This document shows positions 57,487 to 64,000 of a stretch of DNA of 64,000 bases, one piece after another. The translations under genes and the position numbers were made by a program. Position 1 is the first letter of the stretch; each line of letters opens with the position of its first letter. The notes beneath the pieces are model-generated. The model was not told the DNA's origin. It saw only the letters and a list, made by a program, of their open reading frames with translations, and ran no database searches. Source of the DNA: Trichomonas vaginalis G3. Its lineage: Eukaryota; Parabasalia; Trichomonadida; Trichomonadidae. The stretch is from positions 1,682,252 to 1,746,251 of the forward strand of contig NC_067207.1 in the NCBI RefSeq assembly GCF_026262505.1, read 5' to 3'.

Positions 57487-58305
57487 ATGAATTTTACAAA
57501 ACCACCGTTACCGTTCTTTGGAAATAAGAGTAGATGTAAAGATATTCTATTGAGAGAACTTAAGAAACTACCGAATGGTCTAACATTTGTAGATTTGTTC
57601 GGTGGAAGTTTCTATATATCTCATTTATGTCATACCGTATTTCCTGACTCAAAGATTATATGCAATGACTTCGACAACTATATGAACCGTCTCAAACATA
57701 TACCAGACACAAACAAAATATTGAAAGAGTTAAAAGAAAAGATACCTATAGGTAAGATGGAACGTATACCATTAGATAAGAAAAATACTGTCAGAGAGGT
57801 TTTGAAAAAGGCAGAGTATATTGACTGGGATAGTATATCTGCTAGACTATTATATAGTGGTGCTATAAGAGTTCATGACATTGAAACACTTATGTCAAAA
57901 GTTTTATATCTTAACTATACAAATGTTTTCAAAGAGAACATAGAAAAATATATTGAGGGTATAGAGTTTGTGAGATGTCATTGGACAGAGTTGTATGAAA
58001 AATATAAAGACAAGGAAAATGTTTTCTTTATAGTGGACCCGCCGTTCTATAACACATGGGATTTTCAATACCAAGTAGACTGGACTTTGAGAGACTCTTT
58101 AGAAACTTTAGACGTTTTACATAACCATCCATGCTTTTACTTTACATCCGATAAAAGTGGTTTGGAAAGTGTCATGAGATGGTTAGAGGACATACATGAC
58201 TATGAGTTTAGATACGATAAGATAGAATATGAGAGAGGTCCTATAAACTGGAGAAAGTGTCATAACAAAGAAATTTTACTAGTAAGTAAATGTGGTTTGA
58301 AATAG
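57487..58305 (+). CDS. DNA adenine-N6 methyltransferase (D12 class)
   Basis: The 272-residue enzyme would transfer a methyl group from S-adenosylmethionine to adenine N6 in DNA. Motif I is TFVDLFGGSF (residues 33-42, SAM binding), the N-terminal PLPFFGNKSR matches the family's leading motif, and the catalytic DPPF is at residues 184-187, followed by YNTW. Phage and bacterial Dam-type enzymes share this order. The gene is on the plus strand and overlaps the next by 16 bases. It could mark element DNA, and possibly host DNA, since adenine methylation is known in this parasite. The frame is whole. Confidence 0.88.
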   Translation: MNFTKPPLPFFGNKSRCKDILLRELKKLPNGLTFVDLFGGSFYISHLCHTVFPDSKIICNDFDNYMNRLKHIPDTNKILKELKEKIPIGKMERIPLDKKNTVREVLKKAEYIDWDSISARLLYSGAIRVHDIETLMSKVLYLNYTNVFKENIEKYIEGIEFVRCHWTELYEKYKDKENVFFIVDPPFYNTWDFQYQVDWTLRDSLETLDVLHNHPCFYFTSDKSGLESVMRWLEDIHDYEFRYDKIEYERGPINWRKCHNKEILLVSKCGLK

Positions 58306-58421
58306 GACTACTTGTTTTAGGTTTTTTCCATTGTGTCATTTACTTATTTGACGTGGCAGAAAGATATAGAGAATATGAAGATGAACCAATACCAGCAAAT
58401 GTTCAGCATATGTACTCGTAA
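58290..58421 (+). CDS. 43-residue single-span membrane protein
   Basis: It starts at GTAAATG inside the 3' end of the methyltransferase in another phase. It encodes MWFEIGLLVLGFFHCVIYLF, one hydrophobic helix, then a charged RYREYEDEPIP tail. Its start overlaps like other TAAATG stop/start couplings in these elements. Small viral membrane protein is a reasonable guess. Confidence 0.5.
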   Translation: MWFEIGLLVLGFFHCVIYLFDVAERYREYEDEPIPANVQHMYS

Positions 58422-58425
58422 GAGA

Positions 58426-58438
58426 TATTTTTATCTAA
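58426..58438 (+). promoter_or_regulatory. Element-type promoter motif
   Basis: TATTTTTATCTAA, 5 bases before TTAATG of the gene at 58444. It decides that start: the open frame extends upstream to a GTG, but the motif sits inside that extension. Confidence 0.5.
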
Positions 58439-58443
58439 TATTA

Positions 58444-58806
58444 ATGGACGCACAGAACTTAGCGAATGCACAGCAACCTGGACAACCAAACCCAGAGAAT
58501 ATTCCAAATGAAGTTAGAATACAAACTGCAATGGCAAACTATGGTCAAGTGCCAACAGATGTACAAATGCAAACTGCCATGTCAAATGACGCTGCGTTAG
58601 GCTTACCACCATGGTATGCAAATATGAGATGGAAAGAGTTTTATACAAACCCCGAAGTGGGATATAAACAACTCTATGCAGATGACGCGAACACAGGAGT
58701 TGACCCAGAATATGTTTTCTACCAGAGGAGAAACAGAATGTATGAGCTCCAGTTAAAGAATGCTATGGAACTCAACAGGAAACGTAAGAGACTAGGCGGA
58801 CATTAG
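58444..58806 (+). CDS. 120-residue Gln/Asn-rich virion-like protein
   Basis: The protein begins MDAQNLANAQQPGQPNPEN. Two similar segments follow (NEVRIQTAMANYG and TDVQMQTAMSNDA). A Trp/Tyr-containing middle (PPWYANMRWKEFY) and a basic C-terminus (NRKRKRLGGH) complete it. No family is recognised; position before a pVI-like gene suggests a structural role. Confidence 0.6.
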   Translation: MDAQNLANAQQPGQPNPENIPNEVRIQTAMANYGQVPTDVQMQTAMSNDAALGLPPWYANMRWKEFYTNPEVGYKQLYADDANTGVDPEYVFYQRRNRMYELQLKNAMELNRKRKRLGGH

Positions 58807-58823
58807 ATTTTTACATATAGTAA

Positions 58824-59065
58824 ATGGGTTTCTTCAGTAGTATTGGAAACTTCTTTCGAAATGTTGGAAGAGGTATATGGAATGGAATAAAAACCGTAGG
58901 AAGAGGAATTTGGAACGGAGTCAAAAATATTGGTAAAAGAGTAGGTCAGTTGTTGGTATTATACCTAAAGACCCTGAACCAGAAGAACAAGCTCCTGTTA
59001 TACAACAGCCTGAACCTGCACCACAGTCTAGTTGGCAACCAAATCCAACACCTCAACCGTATTAA
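58824..59065 (+). pseudogene. pVI-like amphipathic protein of the second Maverick
   Basis: It begins MGFFSSIGNFFRNVGRGIWN, with the GRGIWNG(I/V)K unit repeated, a typical amphipathic lytic-type helix. The other end is Pro/Gln-rich (PEEQAPVIQQPEPAP). This layout is like adenovirus pVI. It starts at a TAAATG. It looks broken, about one break. Confidence 0.5.
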
Positions 59066-60600
59066 AAAATTATATTTTTACCGTTCGATAGTAGTTGTAT
59101 ATGAAACTAAGTTCTAAGTAAAACGCATGGTATAATGGAATATTCTTTTTCTTCCATCTGTAGTAAACCATACTTGAAAGTCTGAAATACTTCCACTTGG
59201 TGGTTCATATAACTTTGTAGGTTTTTCGTAAAAGTCATTTGCCAAGCATAAGAAAGAGTTTTGAGCGCAGAAAATGAAGCATGAACAATAATAGCAGCTG
59301 GGTCGAAAACATCTTTAAATAAATATGGTTCATCTCTTGCATATCGACTGTAAATATTTGCTAAAGGAAGTTCGACTTTCTGATTTAACATTCTTTGCAA
59401 ATAATACCATGACATTGCAGTGAATTCTGTATATATTTGTTCGTCTTTCTTTGGATTGTCTTCGTAGATTTGAAATGACACTTGTGAATTTTGTTTGTCA
59501 TATACAATTCTCACATAAAGTGTGCTCTCGGTATTTGCATATTCATCAGCATATTTTGCATAACATGAATTTATTTTATCTTCTATATTTTTTAACGCAG
59601 TCTGTAGAGAAGATGAAAGGTCAACTTGTATTAGCTCAATTTCTTCCACATTTTTCGTTTCCCTTCAGATATATAATCTATATGAAACCTTACAATAAAT
59701 GGAAAACTTTTATCTTCTACAGACACAAACTTCATTCTACGAAAGCCAATAGCTTTTGTGACAGATGGGTCTCTTAGCCATCTTAATGGGTAGTCAAAAC
59801 GATAGCCTTCATGCTTTACGGTCTCTGTCTCAAACTTTTGACCGACATTAGTAAAAAGTTCATCTAATGGTTTAGTTGTAGCAACTCTTGAATTTTCTTT
59901 TTCTATTGGAAGCATATTTTATCTAGAATAAAAATGTCAAATGAAACAGCGTCTATGAGAGAAATACAACACAACCGACAACTCATTATGCAAGCTCTAA
60001 ATAAGAACACAACAAACTTTTCAAACTATTCTAAGATATCTGAGTCATTGAAAGAAGGAAACTTAAAACTGACATTAAACCCAATGACAGATGAGTTTCT
60101 ATTTCAAGACAACAAGAACCATACTGTTTGTATAAATCCAACAAAAAGAACTTTAAACGAGAAACCTATAGATGAACTTCTTTTGAAAGCAGATATTGAC
60201 AACAAAGCTGACAAAGAATATGTCATTGAAAAAGTTCAAGAAGAACATGACAGAGCAGATGCAACATATGCAACAAAAGAGGATGTTGAAAAGAAAGCTG
60301 ACAAAGAGTATGTTGACGATGAGTTAGCATATCTGGCTAGTGGGTTAGTGAAGAAGGCAGATAAGGAATATGTGGATGAAAAAGACAATGAAATTATAAA
60401 AAGGGTTGACTGGTACCATGAACGGACATCGAAGATTTTAAAAACTAAAGCCGATACAGGATGGGTTTCAGGATGTTTAGACCTTAAAGCCGACAAAGAA
60501 ACTGTAGATATGTTGACACAAACGGTTTCAAGTCATACCAGAGGTTTAATGGAAGATGGACAACAGTTGAAAGAGCTTGAGAAAGGTGTTACAGAGTTAG
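58880..60600. repeat. Tandem duplication, copy 1 (about 1.72 kb)
   Basis: It covers the end of the pVI-like gene, the penton-like gene and the fibre stalk. Copy 2 is 60601-62325, offset 1721-1725 bases, highly similar. The join at about 60600 falls at a shared GGAAT. It could be a real duplication or an assembly artefact. Confidence 0.9.
59070..59915 (-). pseudogene. Penton-like candidate of the second Maverick, copy 1
   Basis: The N-terminal part has FDYPLRWLRDPSVTKAIGF, the pattern also seen in two genes of the first Maverick. A Tyr-rich middle and a beta-rich end follow. TTTTTATTCTAGATAAAAT precedes the start. It looks broken, about two breaks. A virion vertex role is inferred only. Confidence 0.45.
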
Positions 60601-60611
60601 GAATGGAATAA
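59934..60611 (+). pseudogene. Fibre stalk of the second Maverick, copy 1
   Basis: It begins MSNETASMREIQHNRQLIM and has repeated KADKEYVD-type heptads (a trimeric stalk in phage fibres). It is divergent from the penton-like gene, 18 bases away. It runs out at the duplication join, so it lacks the knob that copy 2 carries. Confidence 0.7.
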
Positions 60612-62325
60612 AAACCGTAGGAAGAGGAATTTGGAACGGAGTCAAAAATATTGGTAAAAGAGTAGGTCAGTTGTTGGTATTATACCTAAAGACCCTGAAC
60701 CAGAAGAACAAGCTCCTGTTATACAACAGCCTGAACCTGCACCACAGTCTAGTTGGCAACCAAATCCAACACCTCAACCGTATTAAAAAATTATATTTTT
60801 ACCGTTCGATAGTAGTTGTATATGAAACTAAGTTCTAAGTAAAACGCATGGTATAATGGAATTATTCTTTTTCTTCCATCTGTAGTAAACCATACTTGAA
60901 AGTCTGAAATACTTCCACTTGGTGGTTCGTATAACTTTGTAGGTTTTTCGTAAAAGTCATTTGCCAAGCATAAGAAAGAGTTTTGGAGCGCCAGAAAATG
61001 AAGCATGAACAATAATAGCAGCTGGGTCGAAAACATCTTTAAATAAATATGGTTCATCTCTTGCATATCGACTGTAAATATTTGCTAAAGGAAGTTCGAC
61101 TTTCTGATTTAACATTCTTTGCAAATAATACCATGACATTGCAGTGAATTCTGTATATATTTGTTCGTCTTTCTTTGGATTGTCTTCGTAGATTTGAAAT
61201 GACACTTGTGAATTTTGTTTGTCATATACAATTCTCACATAAAGTGTGCTCTCGGTATTTGCATATTCATCAGCATATTTTGCATAACATGAATTTATTT
61301 TATCTTCTATATTTTTTAACGCAGTCTGTAGAGAAGATGAAAGGTCAACTTGTATTAGCTCAATTTCTTCCCACATTTTTCGTTTCCCTTCAGATATATA
61401 ATCTATATGAAACCTTACAATAAATGGAAAACTTTTATCTTCTACAGACACAAACTTCATTCTACGAAAGCCAATAGCTTTTGTGACAGATGGGTCTCTT
61501 AGCCATCTTAATGGGTAGTCAAAACGATAGCCTTCATGCTTTACGGTCTCTGTCTCAAACTTTTGACCGACATTAGTAAAAAGTTCATCTAATGGTTTAG
61601 TTGTAGCAACTCTTGAATTTTCTTTTTCTATTGGAAGCATATTTTATCTAGAATAAAAATGTCAAATGAAACAGCGTCTATGAGAGAAATACAACACAAC
61701 CGACAACTCATTATGCAAGCTCTAAATAAGAACACAACAAACTTTTCAAACTATTCTAAGATATCTGAGTCATTGAAAGAAGGAAACTTAAAACTGACAT
61801 TAAACCCAATGACAGATGAGTTTCTGTTTCAAGACAACAAGAACCATACTGTTTGTATAAATCCAACAAAAAGAACTTTAAACGAGAAACCTATAGATGA
61901 ACTTCTTTTGAAAAGCAGATATTGACAACAAAGCTGACAAGAATATGTCATTGAAAAAGTTCAAGAAGAACATGACAGAGCAGATGCAACATATGCAACA
62001 AAAGAGGATGTTGAAAAGAAAGCTGACAAAGATATGTTGACGATGAGTTAGCATATCTGGCTAGTGGGTTAGTGAAGAAGGCAGATAAGGAATATGTGGA
62101 TGAAAAAGACAATGAAATTATAAAAAGGGTTGACTGGTACCATGAACGGACATCGAAGATTTTAGAAAACAAAGCGAATACAGGGGGTTTCAGGATGTTT
62201 AGACCTTAAAGCCGACAAAGAAACTGTAGATATGTTGAACAAACGGTTTCAAGTCATACCAGAGGTTTAATGGAAGATGGACAACAGTTGAAAGAGCTTG
62301 AGAAAGGTGTTACAGAGTTAAGGAA
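60601..62325. repeat. Tandem duplication, copy 2
   Basis: This is the second copy of 58880-60600 with a few per cent or less of differences. It is followed by unique fibre sequence, so copy 2 is the one attached to the rest of the fibre gene. Confidence 0.9.
60791..61640 (-). pseudogene. Penton-like candidate of the second Maverick, copy 2
   Basis: This is a duplicate of 59070-59915 with the same start and motif. It looks broken, about one or two breaks, in a pattern different from copy 1. Confidence 0.45.
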
Positions 62326-62940
62326 TACAAACAGACTCGACATGGATAAAAGGATATGTAGATGCAACAAAAGAACGTATTTTCGCATGGACAGAAGGAA
62401 CATACCCACAAAAATATCATAGACATAGCATCTCTGACGTAAATGAACTTGAAGAAAAGTTATATAAAAAAGCTGACAAAACAGAGCTTCAAACATTAAA
62501 GACAGAAATACTTCAAACACTATATCCTATAGGTTCTATTTATACGTCAATGAACTCTACCAGACCAGAAGTAGTACTTGGTTTTGGAACTTGGACTCAA
62601 ATAGTCGACAGGTTTTTGTATTGTGCAAACTCTTCAAAGGAAACAGGTGGAAGTAAAACGATTTCAGGTGAAAACCTACCTGCACACAGTCACTACATAA
62701 ATTTAATACAGCTGAAGCAGGTTGGCATAAGCATAGATATTGGGATTGGACAGGAATGACAAAAGGTAAAGGATATGATGTTAAAGACGACGTTAAGTTT
62801 GCTATAAATTGTTACTGGGATGACACTCAGGAGGAGGAAGCCATACACATCGCATTACAGGATATTCGGAAACAACGGGACAGAGTAAAGACTACATGCC
62901 ACCTTACATGACAGTTTACGCATGGTATAGAAATGCTTAG
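61659..62940 (+). pseudogene. Fibre of the second Maverick, copy 2, with phage-like knob
   Basis: The stalk is as in copy 1, then a knob with NSTRPEVVLGFGTWTQIVD and GGSKTISGENLPAHSHY, ending DYMPPYMTVYAWYRNA. The knob is very close to that of the first Maverick, while the stalk is different and has no collagen-like part. It looks broken, about five or more breaks. Confidence 0.75.
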
Positions 62941-63892
62941 TCGTCATTTTCAACTTCTTTAGCATATTCGTCAGGAGTTGTCTTATATTTGTTAGGAACT
63001 GTCTTTGAAAGTATACCACCTTGAACTTAACAAGTTTGAAACGAGGTCTGACAATAGTAGTTTTATCTTCTGCTTGCAGTCTGTACATTTTGCCATGTTT
63101 GCCTAAAACTTCATAATATTCTCTTGTATACTTTCTTCTATTTTTACGAACACGAATGCGAGTACCTGTCGAGTTCCCATTGTTGTCATAGTCAATAGTA
63201 TTTTCATATGGGTCGCGTTTAGGTATTTCTATTTTTACTTTGTCACCTTTCTTAAGTTTGAAGCCTGGCATTCTTTCTTGTTTGTCTCTTTTGACTAAAC
63301 TATTAAATATATAGTCTTTCTCTAAGTCGGGGTTGTTTTTCATTTCTTCGGGGAGTGGTTTCCCAAACCTTTTTGTTTACGGCTATTGTAAATATTTAAA
63401 ACTTGTCTCATCTTTGCCATGGAGAAATGTCTATATTTGTCGTCATATGACATTTCATCTACCTCACCACCTTTGGTTGGTTTAAGTCTCTTAAGATTTT
63501 TATACAACTGTCAATGACACCAAGAGCAGAATGGTTTTGGTCGACAATGAAATATTGGTTTACATTTTTTGAACGCAGATAGTTTTTAATATCGTCTGAT
63601 TTGAAAGAACTTTCACAGTCAGATGTCAGTTTTGTTGGATGGTATTTGTCAACGAATATTGTCAAAGCAGTTTTCACATCTAAAATATTTTTGGACTGTA
63701 ATGGTATGGCTTCACAGTATCTTGTGTTTTGACCAAAAATATTAGCCAGTATGGTGGTCCATCTTCTCTATACCTCGGAATGTTTTCCAAGATATCCATA
63801 AACCAAGCATTTGGTGTTGAACTAAAGATTTTTATCATGAGTGCTTTCTTTGTTGCCTTAGAAACATAGGGGTCCTTGTTTGGATTCGTCAT
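62941..63892 (-). pseudogene. Integrase of the second Maverick
   Basis: It begins MTNPNKDPYVSKATKKALM, then an RNase-H-type core (KLTSDCESSF, VDQNHSALGVIDSC), then an SH3-like C-terminal domain with GFKLKKGDKVKIE and YYEVLGKHGKMYRL. It is clearly divergent from the integrase of the first Maverick, so the two elements are different families. It looks broken, about three breaks. Confidence 0.78.
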
Positions 63893-63909
63893 TTTTTACC
63901 CTATAAGAA

Positions 63910-64000
63910 ATGGGTTTATTTGGCGCATTAGCAGGAGTTGCATCCAGATTTTTGCCCGCAGTGGAACAATAGCCAGAGGTGTATTTGGAGTTGGAAGGAA
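63910..64000 (+). pseudogene. pVI-like gene start, cut by the window edge
   Basis: It begins MGLFGALAGVASRFLPA, a Gly/Ala amphipathic start like that of the other pVI-like candidates. It is divergent from the integrase. It is incomplete because the window ends; it looks broken. Confidence 0.4.

Larger units (their letters stand above)
57196..64000. mobile_element. Second Maverick/Polinton, partial in window, fossil
   Basis: This element shares fibre knob, integrase type, penton-like gene style, promoter motif and the 55-bp module with the first Maverick, but not gene order. It also carries a DNA methyltransferase. Its left limit lies near the A-tract, but no terminal repeat or target duplication could be proved, and it runs out of the window. 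It contains a tandem duplication of about 1.72 kb. It looks broken, perhaps ten breaks in the visible part. The first three genes look whole. Confidence 0.85.

Overview
The window looks like a chromosome segment of the parabasalid parasite Trichomonas vaginalis or a very close relative. It is AT-rich, with intronless genes that have very short leaders and TCA(C/T)T(T/A)-type initiators just upstream of ATG. It carries a mariner of the Tvmar1 type and Maverick/Polinton elements, which are abundant in that genome. Several open frames here only begin at TTG or GTG; for this eukaryote I moved those starts to the first in-frame ATG.

1-33,473 is host chromosome. It holds a charged coiled-coil protein (2459-4177), a ubiquitin-like/UBA/multi-Myb protein (4880-7357), a membrane-anchored GH31 alpha-glucosidase (7889-10561, minus), a BLM10/PA200-like proteasome activator (11217-16229, minus), a degenerate Rab-like GTPase (19889-20476), a type I surface protein (20924-23851, minus) and a giant HYDIN homologue of the flagellar axoneme (23926-32715). 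Between the proteasome activator and the Rab gene lie two non-coding elements with terminal inverted repeats. The first (16334-17597) is flanked by TA. The second (17832-18751) is flanked by an 11-bp direct repeat and is full of structure: a 16-bp palindrome, two GC-rich repeat units, a 3 x 120-bp tandem array and a perfectly paired three-way junction.

33,474-56,219 is a nest of insertions. A Mutator-like transposase gene on the minus strand is split by a Tvmar1-type mariner (33791-35088, TA duplication) and by a 20.1-kb Maverick (35683-55827, CTGTT duplication, about 684-bp inverted repeats). The Maverick carries a double-jelly-roll capsid protein, protein-primed DNA polymerase B, packaging ATPase, retroviral-type integrase, a phage-like fibre, KilA-N and GIY-YIG-like regulators, penton-like candidates and small virion-like proteins. 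It is a fossil with roughly fifteen to twenty breaks, but its ends are well preserved.

56,220-57,195 is AT-rich spacer ending in A(28). From about 57,196 to the window end lies part of a second Maverick with an adenine DNA methyltransferase, a small membrane protein, pVI-like peptides, a penton-like gene, a fibre and an integrase. A segment of about 1.72 kb in it is tandemly duplicated.

Two signals cut across both Mavericks. One is a 55-bp palindrome-plus-direct-repeat module found four times, in which the repeated word varies between copies but the spacing does not. The other is a TATTTTTAT-type motif shortly before the ATG of many element genes, unlike the host initiator.
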